This document shows positions 10,276 to 21,632 of a stretch of DNA of 64,000 nucleotides, piece after piece. Source of the stretch: Euborellia annulipes. Lineage: Eukaryota > Arthropoda > Insecta > Dermaptera > Anisolabididae. Each line of letters begins with the position of its first letter. Position 1 is the stretch's first letter. The DNA lies in assembly GCA_023213315.1 (NCBI GenBank), contig JAKCPI010005155.1, positions 1-64,000 of the forward strand, in the 5' to 3' direction. Both the position numbers and the translations under genes were made by a program. The notes below the pieces were generated by a model that was given only the letters and a program-made list of their open reading frames with translations, was not told the origin of the DNA and ran no database searches.

Positions 10276-11664
10276 TAGGGATGGAAAAGTCGACTCTGAC
10301 TTGAGTCAAAAATCGATTTTTACTGAAAATAATCGACTTTTTAGGATCGAGTTGAAACTCTTTTAAGTCGATTAGAATCGATTCTCACTGGACGACTTCG
10401 ACATTTTTCTAACAAGACTAACAAGGGGACGGCCAAGTGAGTATATCACGGATTCGTTTGAAAAAAAAATGAGGTGATACTTTGAGCCAAAAAAATGTTC
10501 ACGTGTTTCGGCGTTTTACTCCATAGAGCCCCAATTGGCCAAAAAAAAATAAATAAATACCGAAACAATTTTCGCTCTTTCAAGTAGTTTCTGTTTGAAA
10601 CATTACGTAACAGTCAGCTGTGGCTAGAACCGGTAGCGTAGCCGACTGATAAGTATTTTGTCCCTGGTTCGAAAGACGGAGTATGTAATTATTTATTTTT
10701 TTTTTAATCTTTTTGTTATTGTAACAAACAATATACGTATTTAAAACTGTTTCATATTATTTTTTTTCATATTTTATTATTTTTTTTTAGTAATTAAATT
10801 TTAAAATTTTTTTAAATATCCTTTATAAACTGCGTTAATTGTCGCCTACTTATTTGTTTTGTTATATCACCCTACTTCGTGTGGGGGAAGTGTACAAGTA
10901 AATTAAAAAAGTAAGTTATCTATATTCGCTTGACTGTACCTAATTTTTTTTATCAAATATAAGCAAATAAATTTTTTATTAATTTCATGTATTTATTTAA
11001 TTAATGGATTATTTTATGCCTTCTTTATTTCTTCATATATTTAAATACTGTAATAAATGATATTTTCTTCATGTATTTAAATTAAATTTTAATTTTAAGG
11101 TAGCTACCGGTCTAGCCACAGCTGACTGTTACGTAATGTTTCAAACAAAAACTACTTGAAAGAGCGAAAATTGTTTCGGTATTTATTTATTTTTTTTTTT
11201 TGGCCAATCGGGGCTCTATGGAGTAAAACGCCGAAACACGTGAACATTTTTTTGGCTCAAAGTATCACTTCATTTTTTTTCAAACGAACCCGTGATATAC
11301 TCACTTGGCCGTCCCCTTGTAAGTCCGATGGTAATATAGTTTGAACTTTTTCATTGATCTTTCTTTTAAAACCTACACATAGCACACCAATCAACACACT
11401 TTCTAAGATCGGTAGTGAAGATATGAGGCATGCTTAATTCGTCAATTTTAATATTTTAATGTTTTATTTTGATACTCAACTTTCATATTTAATTTTAATG
11501 TTCGGTGCCATATCTCCTAAGCACGAGTTAGAGAGTTTTTAAAAAGTTGACTTGAAAGGCGAAAAGTCGACTTTCAAAAATGATTAACCGATTCTGAGAA
11601 TCGAAAAATATCAAGTCGATTCCAAAATCGAAAATTGACTTTTCGAGCGCCTTTTCCATCCCTA
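10276..11664. mobile_element. hAT-like element TAGGGATGGAAAAGTCGAC, hosting a second element
   Basis: Termini TAGGGATGGAAAAG and CTTTTCCATCCCTA are inverted repeats. TGCCTGAA before and TGCATGAA after form a one-mismatch 8-bp TSD. The subterminal sequence repeats TCGATT/AATCGA and GTCGACTT. The element is interrupted by the long-TIR element at 10421-11320. Confidence 0.7.
10421..11320. mobile_element. Long-TIR MITE (about 210-bp inverted arms) nested in the 10276 element
   Basis: The left arm from ACAAGGGGACGGCCAAGTGA to about 10633 is mirrored by the right arm ending TTGGCCGTCCCCTTGT at 11320. The arms share the GAAACATTACGTAACAGTCA inner boundary. Between the arms, 10630-10680 contains CCGGTAGCGTAGCC and CCCTGGTTCGAAAGAC, which look like tRNA box A and box B. 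The remaining core is AT-rich with no frame. Confidence 0.8.
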
Positions 11665-11669
11665 TGCAT

Positions 11670-12928
11670 GAAGATCAGGGGTTCGATTCCCGAGGACCAG
11701 TGTAATTTTAGCCCACCATTAGTTAAATTAATAATTCTGATTATTTAATCCATTCGAGGCTTTTTGTTTATAATATCCCATATAATATATGTCTCGAAAC
11801 TTTCGATTAAAATGCTTTTTCCTATTATTTCAGGTGACATATCACTTTTCAATTTCTCCAGTAAAAAAATTTGTTTTTTTTTAAACCAATCATCCAAAAA
11901 AAGGTAGATTTTTTGTTTTGAGTTTTTCCCCAAGGGCTGATCAGATCCCTTGTGAGGGTTCCCATCTTCGCTTTTTATGGCCACCTGGACAATCGGTCAA
12001 CCCCGCCCACCCTTAACTAGAGATATTGAATGTGGTGTCTCTATATTTTAAGATTATGCTTTGATTATCATTCTTTGAAAAAAATACTAATACTCCTACT
12101 AATTGTTGATATATCGTCATTTTGAATAATTAATTGAAATAATGGCGTCATGAGTTTATTCTCGTTCCGAAGTTGAATTTTAGAGCGCTCATCAAGCGCT
12201 CTATCAATTTATTATTATTATAATTTAATAACTATTGGCGGAAACCTCTTTATATTCTCTGAAGCTTTGAAGGAATTAATAAACTATTATCTGTAAACTC
12301 AACAAGTTTTCAATTTCTTTAAATCTTTAGAGAGGATATCAACGAGGTGTGTTCCCCTGTTAGGGCGTGGTGCAACATAAACATTTAACTAAGTATGGAC
12401 ATGACATGCGATCCACCTTCTATAGGCTCTAAATTTAATAAGGGAGATTCATGATACTGGACCGTCATTTTTTGTGTAAATTCTTGGCCTATCGTTAAAT
12501 CCATTAACATAAATATTTTAAAATATTTTTTGGAATAATAGAAATATTATAAAGGATAAGAACGAAGATTCTGTAGCCAAAGACAAATTTATTCATTTCT
12601 ATTGAAATGGCTATCGAAAGTTTAATATAAAATATAGAAATGGAATGCAACCTGAAATCAAAGAGGGATCTCTCCATGTAAAAAAAAAAAAAAAAAAAAA
12701 AAAATATATGGATGTCCCAAAGAAACGAATGAAATGAATGACAGCTGACAACGGACTAGGGTACTTGCTATTTTGAAAGGGCTTTCATAAAAAATTAATA
12801 AAAAAATTAAAATCAGTAGATATTAAATATGCTCTAGCATGTAAAAAAAGTTTCACTTCAAAAATATTGATGATTTAAATAAAAATTTAAAGGGACATAG
12901 TTAAAAATTTTAAAATAATTAATACGCT
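11670..12928. other. No gene recognised
   Basis: Contains a box-B-like GGGGTTCGATTCCC (about 11680-11694) from a degraded SINE, a short palindrome AGAGCGCTCATCAAGCGCTCT (about 12182-12202) and a poly-A run of about 24 at 12680-12704. Otherwise plain AT-rich sequence. Confidence 0.5.
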
Positions 12929-12958
12929 ACCCAGACAGCCTGGAATCTTGAATTAATA

Positions 12959-13256
12959 TTGCAGGAATCTTACATTGCAATATTTAACCTTGCAGGGAAT
13001 ATTGCAGGAACAATACAGCAACATTGTTGCAATATTCCTATGTCCGCCTCTTTGTAACTTGCAGGAATATTGTGGCAATACTGAATGGAATATTGTTGCA
13101 ATATTACAAAAATATTGCAAGTATTGCAGCAATATTACGGGAATATTCCGGCAATATTGCATGGAATATTGTGGCAATATTGCATGGAATATTGTGGAAA
13201 TATTGCATGGAATATTGTGGCAATATTGCATGGAATATTGTGGCAATATTGCAGGG
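12959..13256. repeat. Minisatellite of AATATTG(C/T)GGCAATATTGCATGG type
   Basis: The best-kept part (about 13145-13250) is a 22-23-bp unit GCATGGAATATTGTGGCAAT repeated about four to five times. The left part is more diverged. All frames stay open because the repeat lacks stops, giving false open frames on both strands. Confidence 0.85.
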
Positions 13257-13974
13257 TAAAAAAAAAAACTTGTTCATAGAGGGATTTGAACACGAGTTTT
13301 TTGCATTTCCAATGTCTTGATTCCAATATTCGACTCCTTTACTGCCTCGGACGTTTTGCTATATGAAATTTCAACACTTTTTAAGCTACTTAATTCGTAT
13401 GTAGTACTATTAAATTTTTTTAAACAAAAAGTCACTTATAAATTGTAAAAAAATAATAATTTTTAATATTTAAAATTAATTTTTTTTTTTTTAATTTTTT
13501 AATTTTTTTTTCTTTTTCGCTATCTAAGGCGATTTAGACCCCATCCCTATTTATTTCAAATTATTTGCAGTCAATTCAAATGAAATAAATTTTTCTCGCT
13601 GGGGACCAAGCGCGGTCCTAGCCTTACATTTGGAGGGGGGGGTCACTGTTTTTTTTTTTTATTTATAGTATAAATAAATGGGCCTGGACCCCAATAAATA
13701 TATATTAATCAAATATAAGTATCGTTTAAGTCTTAAATGGCCTAAGTTGCCGAAAAGATTGTGTGAATGGGAGAGTGAGTGGGAAAAGTGTGTGTTAAAA
13801 AAAAATGATTTTTTTTTGGGGGGTGTCACGACCCCCTTGACCCCCCCTCTGGGACCGCCCTTGCTGGGGACGGAAAGCGAATCCTGGACCCCAGGCTCAA
13901 GAAGCTAGTGTCTTCTCTCTGAGCCACGGGTCATCACGGGCATTAATTAATTTTTTTTTTTTTTTTTTATTTAA

Positions 13975-14235
13975 AAAAAAAACATTCACACTTTTTTCTC
14001 ATTCGCACTCACACTCACACACACATTCACACAGTCTTCTCGGCAACTCAGGCCATTTAAGACTTCAGACGATAAGCGTTGTAATTAATGTATATATATT
14101 GAGGGTTCAGGCATTTCTATTTAAGCCATCTGGTATCCAAATGGCTTAAATAAAATCATCGGACTGCCTGGGTCCGAACCCGCGACGTTTGGCATATGAG
14201 GTAGGCACGCTACCTACTATGCCACACCCGGGGGC
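13975..14235 (-). mobile_element. tRNA-derived SINE (family S1)
   Basis: On the minus strand: a head GGGTGTGGCATAGTAGGTAG (box A), then GGGTTCGGACCC (box B), then a body with the dyad ATTTGGATACCAGATGGC, AAATGCCTGAACCCTCAATA, and a GTGTGTGTGAGTG-rich tail. Further copies or parts are at 13677-13830, 31008-31098, 31262-31430, 43800-43965, 44148-44265, 44313-44590 and 58440-58545. Confidence 0.7.
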
Positions 14236-14304
14236 ATTAATTAATTTAATTAATATGAATATTATAAAGTTGATATGATAATTTTAAGCCTATATTCACT
14301 ATTC

Positions 14305-14790
14305 AATGTTGCCACTTCAATATTGCTGCAATATTCACACTTCAATATTGACTCTGCAATATTCATACTTCAATGTTGTCATTGCAACATTGTGCTGCAA
14401 TATTGCTTCAATATTCACTCTTCAATGTTGCCACTGTAATATTTCAGGAATATTGCAGCAATATTTACACTTCAATATTGCCACTGCAATATTGCTGAAA
14501 TATTCAGTATTCAATATTGCAACAGCAATATTGATGCAATATTGCAACAATATTCACACTTCAATATTGCAACAGCAATATTGATGCAATATTGCTGCAA
14601 TATTCACTATTCAATGTTGCCACTGCAATATTGTCGCAATATTCACACTTCAATGTTGCCACAGCAATATTGCTGCAATATTTCTGCAATGTCTTCACTT
14701 CAATATTGCGCAGCGAAATTACAGCAATGTTGCCCCAATATTGTCAATATTGAGCAAGGTTGGCAAAATTGCTGCAATATTACTGCAATA
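14305..14790. repeat. Array of CACTTCAATATTGCCAC-type repeats
   Basis: About fifteen imperfect copies of a unit built from TTCAATGTTGCCACTGCAA and TATTGCTGCAATATTCACAC, period roughly 35-40 bp. It is the right-hand counterpart of the left array in the same TIR element. The open frame is a repeat artefact. Confidence 0.8.
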
Positions 14791-14956
14791 TTCCAGGCTG
14801 TCTGGGTATTTGAGAAATTTATTGGACTAGAATGGTTTTATAGAAAAAAAAATTCCATTGTGAAAGAAAGAAAAATAAATCGGCTGACTTCCTCGAGACT
14901 CTCGTATATTCTTTCGGAATTACGTCTGGGTGTGTGTGTGAACACGATTGCTTAAA

Positions 14957-15468
14957 AACACAAGCAGCCAGATCGATGAAATTTGGTATATACTCTTTGC
15001 ACTAAAATTGTAGATTTCTATCAACTTTTGGAGTAATCACATCACCTGGAAGAAGTACTTTACCTAAAAAGTTTTTTCAAAAATTTTGAAATTTTCAATT
15101 TTTTTGATAAATTACTCAATTTTAAAAAGTTTTTATTCTTTGTTATTTGACAAAAATGAGTAGTTTTTGAAATAATCAAGGAAGAAAGACATTTTTTGTT
15201 AATTTTGAAAAAAAAAATCAAAATGTCTTTTTCTTCTTTGATTATTTCAAAAACTATTCAGTTTTCGAAAAAAATGTCAAAGAATAAAAACTTTTTAAAA
15301 TTGAGAATTTATCATAATATTAAAAAAAAATTGAAAATTTCAAAATTTTTGAAAAAACTTTTTAGGTAAAGTACTACTTCCAGGTGACGTATTTACTCCA
15401 AAAGTTGATAGAAATTTACAATTTTAGTTTAAAGAGTATATACCAAATTTCATCGATCCGGCTGCTTA
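14957..15468. mobile_element. Fold-back element, about 230-bp arms
   Basis: AAGCAGCCAGATCGATGAAA at the left is mirrored by TTTCATCGATCCGGCTGCTT at the right. Almost the whole 512 bp folds on itself around about 15212. The arms have diverged by scattered substitutions. No coding capacity. Confidence 0.85.
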
Positions 15469-15546
15469 TTATCATTATTGGGATATGTATTGAGATTATA
15501 CGCACAGGATTTAGGCAACCCAAATGGCACACGCCAGTATTGGACA

Positions 15547-15806
15547 CAAGGGCGGATCCAGAGGTGTTTCTCGGGGGGGGGGGGGTAATATAGTGTGATC
15601 CGTCGCACAGCACACAATTTTTTTTTAATTTCGGTAATTTAAAGGCGCATTCTGTACTTGTTTGCCAGAATATAAATACAAATCAAATTTTTAAGTATTA
15701 ATTTTGAAAATTTTACATTAAAAATAATTTTTTTTTCGAAAAAAAGGTATTTTTTTAATCGGGGGGGGGGGTAATTACCCCCTTTACCCCCCTGTATACG
15801 CCCTTA
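15547..15806. mobile_element. hAT-type MITE, CAAGGGCGGATC family, 8-bp TSD
   Basis: Starts CAAGGGCGGATCCAGAGGTG and ends GTATACGCCCTTA. ATTGGACA is repeated at 15539-15546 and 15807-15814. It contains the family interior (GTGTGATCCGTCGCACAGCA, AAAGGCGCATTCTGTACTTG) with G11-G13 and C runs near the ends. Confidence 0.8.
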
Positions 15807-15954
15807 ATTGGACAGAACCTTTTCAAAAAAGACAATGTGAACCTTTTTCACAAAATTCCATAAATTTTCTTTTATATTCTATTTTTAAGTTATATCAAAA
15901 TAAAAATTATCCCGAAGTCTTAACAGAAAAAAAAAATAACTTAATGTTGTTTTC

Positions 15955-16564
15955 GAAGGGGGTAATTACCCCCCCCCCCCCGAGATTTGAAAAAAAAATA
16001 CTTTTTTCGAAAGAAAATTTATTTTTAATGTAAAATTAATACGCAAAAATTTGATTTGTATCAGTAGCGTAGCCAGGACTTCGCTTGGGGGGGGCCCAAA
16101 AATTTTATGAACCCCCCCTTCTCCAAGAAACTTCAAGTGGAGAAATTTTTTTAGATAATATAATAATTATAAATAAAAAACAAATAAAAAAAATTATTAT
16201 TTCTTGAAATAAAAAATAATTTTAATACAAAATTCGTAAATATTAGAGATTTTTTCAATTATTTATAAGTTTTTTGTTAGATTTTAGAATTTATGAGAGT
16301 TAATAAAATTATTATTAAAAAAAAAAAAATCATTAGGGAAAACAATAGGTATTTTTTTGTTTTGGAGAAGGCTTTGGGGGGGCCCGGCCCCCTGGGCCCC
16401 CCCCCCCCTGAATACACCACTGATTTGTATTTATATTCTGGCAAACAAGTACAGAACGCGCCTTTAAATTACCGAAATTAAGAAAAAATGTGTGCTGTGC
16501 AACCAGTCACTCCAGATTACCCCCCCCCCCACCCCGAGTAACTCCTCTGGATCCGCTCTTGCCT
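15955..16564. mobile_element. Same hAT MITE family, split by another hAT element
   Basis: GGGGGTAATTACCCCCC at the left and TCTGGATCCGCTCTTG at the right belong to the CAAGGGCGGATC family in opposite orientation to the 15547 copy. The interior ATTTGATTTGTATTTATATT is broken by the element at 16062-16422. The left terminus is not exact. Confidence 0.6.
16062..16422. mobile_element. hAT-type MITE CAGTAGCGTAGCCAGG, 8-bp TSD
   Basis: Starts CAGTAGCGTAGCCAGGACTT and ends AATACACCACTG. ATTTGTAT is duplicated at 16054-16061 and 16423-16430. Because that word belongs to the host MITE, this element inserted later. Long G/C runs lie near both ends. Confidence 0.85.
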
Positions 16565-17171
16565 AAATCATGTGCGTTAGTCTCAATACATCTCCCGATG
16601 ATGGTACAGTGAGCGCCACAATTAAGTCCCCACCTGATAGCTATAGCCTTAAGTATATGGTGAAATAACTTTAAATTGGAAAAGGTAAAATAAAATAATT
16701 TATTCCAGATTTTACGTTTTACCTTTTCGGTCATTAAAATTCACTCTACTTTCACTATACACCATATTCTAGCTATCAGTTGGGAACTTAATTATGGCGT
16801 TCACTGTACATCTCCTCGAATAGCAACGACCCAAACCGAATATCGACGTATTGAAAATCTAATTTGCCTATGGATTGAGAGATTTTTAAAAATAAATTTG
16901 GGGAGAGCAGAGGATTGTCGGGTGAGATGAAAGTTCCATGCAAGGGAGTCTCCCTAATTGGGAGGTGCGTGTAGAGGGGAAATGCTCTCCCTCCCTCCAT
17001 CCCCACCACTCGCCACTCCAAATGCCTCTCGTCTCTCTCTCGTTCGAGTCGAGTCAGTTGAGTCAATCCTATCCAACCAGTCTTTTATAACGTTTCATTT
17101 GAAAATCCAACTAGTAAAGCGTTCTGTCATCTGTTTTCAGTGTTTTTTCTCTCCTTTGCTCTCACTCTCGT

Positions 17172-17290
17172 GTTTATATAACCTTCCTTGAACACTCGAC
17201 AAAAAAAAAATACAGGAAGGAAATAAGTTTGTGCTTAAAAGTGATTGAAACCTTCGAATTAACAAACCACAACCGGCGAATGACGTACAG
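17172..17290 (+). promoter_or_regulatory. Candidate TATA promoter and 5'-UTR exon of the nucleoside-phosphorylase-like gene
   Basis: GTTTATATAACC at 17171-17182 resembles a TATA box. About 30 bp downstream begins a transcribed-looking stretch ending at GACGTACAG|GTAAAACT, a good donor. If spliced to the acceptor at 21633 it would give a leader containing a short out-of-frame ATG (17276) before the main ATG at 21644. The stretch 16920-17170 upstream is pyrimidine-rich and unlike the flanking transposons. This is inference from motifs only. Confidence 0.35.
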
Positions 17291-17830
17291 GTAAAACTAG
17301 GTTAAACATTTACTTTTCCTTAAATAGAAATATACCTCTATTTTCACTTTTTATTGAATCGTGTTATTGATTTTTCAATAAGATAAAAAAATCTTATTTT
17401 CATTTTAATACATGCAATTATCAAAAAAATTTATTTATTTATTTATAAATTTGACGATAATTCATGTCTAAAAATAGACAGAAAAGGGGTTATTAAACTA
17501 AAGCATGGACAAGGGTATTCACAGACAACTCCCCAATTTTTAAAAATTTTATACACTTCTTTTTAATGCAGTTTTTTTTTTTTTTACAAATTAAACGATT
17601 CCATTAATAAACGGGCAATATTTTTTTTTTATAAATAAAAATATTACCAATAATCTGGCGGGATTTTCCTATGGCAATTATTTTATTATTTTTATCTCAT
17701 AAATAGTATAAAAAATGATAAAAAAAATTTTCAAACAAAAAAATAATGATTAGACAGATTTTTTACAACACTTAGGCCTATTTCTGATTTGAACTTCAAA
17801 TAAAGTTCCATTTTTTTCGTATACTCTTTT

Positions 17831-18124
17831 CAGGGGCGTATCAAGGGTCAAATCGAGGGGGGGGGCCATGGTCCAAATCATGGTCGTCCAGGGAGCAGAT
17901 ACATGGTCATAGGGATATACAGACATCAGCGCAATAATTTTTTACCGAGGTTGGAAAACCTTTGGTTCCTAAAGGAAAAACCCTCGGTCCCACAAAAAAT
18001 ATTCGTGCCATCAAAAAATTTAGTTTCGTTTCATCACTTTAAAAACATTTCCCGCAGAAAATTTTTTTAGTTTAGGGCCCTCTCGGAGAGAGAAGCTGCC
18101 TCTGCCCCTCACTAGGTACGCCCG
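17831..18124. mobile_element. hAT-like MITE CAGGGGCGTATC
   Basis: Starts CAGGGGCGTATCAAGGG, ends CACTAGGTACGCCCG, with a GGGGGGGGG run near the left end. The termini are short imperfect inverted repeats. No exact 8-bp duplication is seen, so the boundaries are approximate. Confidence 0.5.
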
Positions 18125-18197
18125 ATCTACTCTTACTGTTTGATTACACACACACATAGACAGTTCTTGGTTCATAAAATTTTTTTTGTCTTCAGAG

Positions 18198-18472
18198 CAA
18201 GGGTGGATACAAGGAGGGGGTGGGGATAAAGAGAGTAATTACCCCCCCCCCCGAGATTTGAAAAAATACTTTTTTTTTTGAAAAAAAATTTATTTTTAAT
18301 GTAAAATTTTAAAAATTAATACTTAAAAATTTGATTTATATTTATATTCTGGCCAACAAGTACAGAATGCGCCTTTAAATTACCCAAATTAAGAAAAAAT
18401 AGTGTAATGTGTGCGACGAGTCACACCAGATTCACCCCCCCCCTCGAGAAACACCCTCTGGATCCGCCCTTG
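18198..18472. mobile_element. hAT-type MITE, CAAGGGCGGATC family, clean copy
   Basis: Starts CAAGGGTGGATACAAGG and ends CTCTGGATCCGCCCTTG. CTTCAGAG is duplicated at 18190-18197 and 18473-18480. This is the best reference copy in the window: 275 bp, TIR near 17 bp, interior C and G runs flanking an AT-rich core. Confidence 0.9.
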
Positions 18473-19185
18473 CTTCAGAGCCGTCGAGATTGTATCTTTT
18501 CAAATTTCTAAATATAAGACTGTTTCGGATAGACTTTCGGCGGTCCTGCTCAAAAAAATTTCCAATAAAAGCCGTTTTAAAAGACAACACTAGTACCAGA
18601 AACAATTTTTAGATTTGTGAAGCGAAACTTATTAATCCACAGCAGAGCATGCCACTCAAAGTGTTACGAAACGCTGCTTCCCTTGAAAGGGAAAGTGCTG
18701 AAGCAGCAGGATGTTCTTGCGAATGACTTTTCCGGAAACAAGAAAAAGACTCAACACATTTATACTTGGAAATTAATTAAATACGTTTCCCAATAGGTTC
18801 TCATGTCAAATAGCAAATCTGATTTCAAGTATCACTCTCTAGATTTGTAGTATGCTTTTATTTTAAATCGGTATAAATTCCTTATTTGTTATTTTCGCTG
18901 CAACCTAATGCCCTTCCTTGCCCAAAATAGAACACATCCCTCCTCCTCCGTTTCCTAAGTGTATTTTAATACCTTTAGTTAATAGAATAATTGAAAGAAT
19001 TTGAGCTAATTGTGTCCTGGGCGGGACAGCTTTTTTTTCGGTCTCCAGATGACTAAACAGTGACAGCGCGTCTCGCCGCCTTCATCTCTGACATCAGAAT
19101 CTGTCGAAATCTAAACGATCGTGTCGTCGTCATCGACATCGTTCTTCCTCGTTCGTCTCTTCCTCAACACCCACAACAAAACAAA

Positions 19186-19210
19186 ATGAACAACAACAAC
19201 ATCCAGAAAG
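19186..19210 (+). CDS. Alternative first coding exon of the nucleoside-phosphorylase-like gene (candidate)
   Basis: ATGAACAACAACAACATCCAG opens a short frame ending AAAG|GTCTTT. Spliced to 21633 it reads MNNNNIQK-DHIVMTPKKK in the same frame as the downstream exon. A CpG-richer stretch (19060-19185) precedes it, as expected for a promoter. The donor GTCTTT is weak. The alternative is that translation starts at the internal ATG at 21644 from the 17290 leader. Confidence 0.35.
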
Positions 19211-19797
19211 GTCTTTTCTCTTACTTCTTCTAATTGTCTCCAATTAACGAATTAATTTTAATTTGGTATTTTATATGAGAAGGTCTCACTCTCTCCTACA
19301 CCGATTATCGGATTAATCTTTTATGAGAAGAATAAAGCTTGGAATAATTTCGTGAAATTGCAAATAAAAAAGATTAGTGAAATTTCTCTTTTAATTACAA
19401 TTTTTAATAGTTCCCGGCGGTCCTAAAAAAGAGAATTAAATTGTGTATTTTTAATAGTGGTAATGATGAAATTCATTCTCCCCTTGTATATTTCGCAACC
19501 CCTCACAAAGATGATTTGACCTTTTTTTTCACCTTTAAGCTCAACTACCCTATTGGTGAGATTGGAATGTCGCATATTGAGGGTTGACACCAGATGGATC
19601 TAAAGTTCGGAGAGGCAAAAGATAGGGGGAGACCGAAAAAAAATACCAACTAAAACAAGTTACTATTCTAATTGGAAAAGGGGCAATCTCTATGTAAATA
19701 ACTCTCGATAATTTGGAAGCGTTTTGGCCAATATAATAAAGAAATAGTTCACCGCTCGAGATGGGAAGCGAACCTCATAACCCTAACAGAAGAGGCG

Positions 19798-20170
19798 CAG
19801 TGGTGTAGCAATGGGGGGGGGGGGCAAGGGGGGTCATCATGCACCGGGCGCTACTCACAAAGGGGCTCCAAATGGTCAGCAAAACAAAAAATTGCTGAAT
19901 AATTTTTATTTTTATTATAGTCCTAATTGATTTCTGGAAAATATATTTTAAATTTAGTACCAGTGAAATGTAATAATTTTGTATACTTTACATATAAAAT
20001 TATATCGTTTTTGAATCGGGCCGAGGAGGGGGGGGGCGCTAAGAAGGTAATGTGCCCCGGGCCAAGAGCGGATACAGGGGGGGGTAAAGGGGTAATTACC
20101 CCCCCCCCCCCCCCCGAGATTTAAAAAAAAAAAAAACGGGAAAAATTTTAGAAACCGCGAACGGAGCATG
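19798..20170. mobile_element. hAT MITE cluster (CAGTGGTGTAGCAATGG and CAAGAGCGGATAC types)
   Basis: CAGTGGTGTAGCAATGGGGG begins a hAT-like unit that ends around GTGCCCCGGG (about 20060). Directly after it CCAAGAGCGGATACAGGGGG starts a truncated member of the CAAGGGCGGATC family with a run of 17 C. Boundaries are approximate and no duplication was recognised. Confidence 0.45.
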
Positions 20171-20356
20171 AAAAATTTTTGGTTCCTCTAAAAAAAAGGT
20201 AAAATATTTTTCCGACCTGAAGAGGCGAGATCTCTGCCTTTATTTTAAGGTCCCGGAGGGCAATTAAAATTTATACAATTTATATATATAGTAGTTGTAA
20301 CTCGGCATATAATGTTGGGTTTAATAAAAATCAATATTTTTACATAGCTACTTATT

Positions 20357-20825
20357 AGGGTGGGTCGAAAAAACTCATTTTTTTTTTATTTCGAAGTTGT
20401 AATAGCGCGGAAAAGTTGCAAATTATATAGACAAGAAAAAGAAAAAAAAATTATCCTTAGGACCTAAAGTTTGACAAAATATGAAAAAACTTCATTTTTA
20501 CGATTATTTTTTTTAATTTTTTAATTGGATGTTTTAAGAGATTTTTTTTATCTTTAATATACTTTTTTTTACGTAATAGTTACACTATTTTTATTTTTGA
20601 ACATTCGAACATTGTTTTATTATGATGTGAATTCAAAAATCATTAAAAGAATAATCGAAAAAATTTAGGTTTTTCAAATTTTGTCAATCTTTAGGGCCTA
20701 TGTGCGACCGAAAGATCTCACCCGATTTTGATAATTTTTTTTCTTTCTTTTTTTTTAATCTACATTATTTGCAACTTTACAGTACAACTTTGAAATAAAA
20801 AAAATGAGTTTTTTCGGCCCACCCT
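20357..20825. mobile_element. MITE AGGGTGGGTCGAAAAAACTC
   Basis: TIRs AGGGTGGGTCGAAAAAACTC and GAGTTTTTTCGGCCCACCCT. Inner arms share TTCGAAGTTGTAATAGCGC and TTGACAAAATATGAAAAA. A second copy is at 41855-42468. There is no coding frame. Confidence 0.85.
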
Positions 20826-20880
20826 TATACATATATAGGTCTAATTACTTTATGTAATATGATACATCATTTATAATTGA

Positions 20881-21126
20881 ACCGTTTATTTTGAAAGTGG
20901 TGTAAGTCCATTTTTTTTTTTTTAATGAGATATCACATAATTTATGCCTAAATTAATGTAAATTTTCTATGTATAAATAGCTAGCGGTAAATTTCTTAAA
21001 AAATTCCCATTTTTCGTACATTTGAAAATTGGTCGGTAAATAGATTTTTTTATAAGCAGATATGTTAACCTTTCATTTTCTCGAAACAATAGAAAATGGA
21101 CTTACACCACTTTCAAAATAAACGGT
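20881..21126. mobile_element. MITE ACCGTTTATTTTGAAAGTGG
   Basis: ACCGTTTATTTTGAAAGTGG at the left is the inverse of CCACTTTCAAAATAAACGGT at the right; with TGTAAGTCCATTT the TIR reaches about 34 bp. It lies in the intron before the first long coding exon. Confidence 0.85.
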
Positions 21127-21632
21127 CCAATTCATACTCTTTGGCCCGAAGCGTAGAGGTAAAAAAATATTTAATTTAGAAAAATAAGAACGTGGTGGCT
21201 TCAGATGCAGATTTTGATCTTAAAATTTATTATTATTTAAATAATCCATTTAATAAATAAAAAAATAAGTATCTAATTTCCTGAAAAAAGCAGAGAAAAA
21301 TGACCCGCTGACCGCAGATTGGACATTCCTTATCTAAAGACTGATTGAGTAACTGAAGCGATGTATTTAATCCAAATAAACCATAGATAAGTCGAATTAA
21401 AATTATTATCTCTTTGGGTGGGAACTAGGTCAATGACATATAAACTGAGACAACACCTCCAATCACTACTACGCTCTTGAGCTGATGCAATTGGCAATTC
21501 CAAGACAAGCAAATCAATTTGAAATAACATTTTTTATTAAATATTTCATTTCTCAAGTAATCACGAAATTATCTCATTAATTAAATATTATTAAATACAA
21601 AAACAATTTCAAAAATCTGTTTTTTTTTTTAG

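Larger units (their letters stand above)
12930..14806. mobile_element. 1.88-kb TIR element with AATATTGC satellite arms, TA TSD
   Basis: Ends CCCAGACAGCCTGGAAT...ATTCCAGGCTGTCTGGG form inverted repeats flanked by TA. Inside each end lies an array of GCAATATT-type words: left 12959-13256, right 14305-14790. The arrays are complementary in orientation, so the arms can pair. The centre holds a tRNA-SINE and other insertions (13600-14235). No transposase is visible, so it is non-autonomous. Class uncertain; the TA duplication is compatible with several DNA transposon superfamilies. Confidence 0.75.

Noticed and set aside
12953..13320. Overlapping open frames of NIAWNIVAILHG type on both strands
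   Set aside because: Stop-free tandem repeat read in several frames; not genes.
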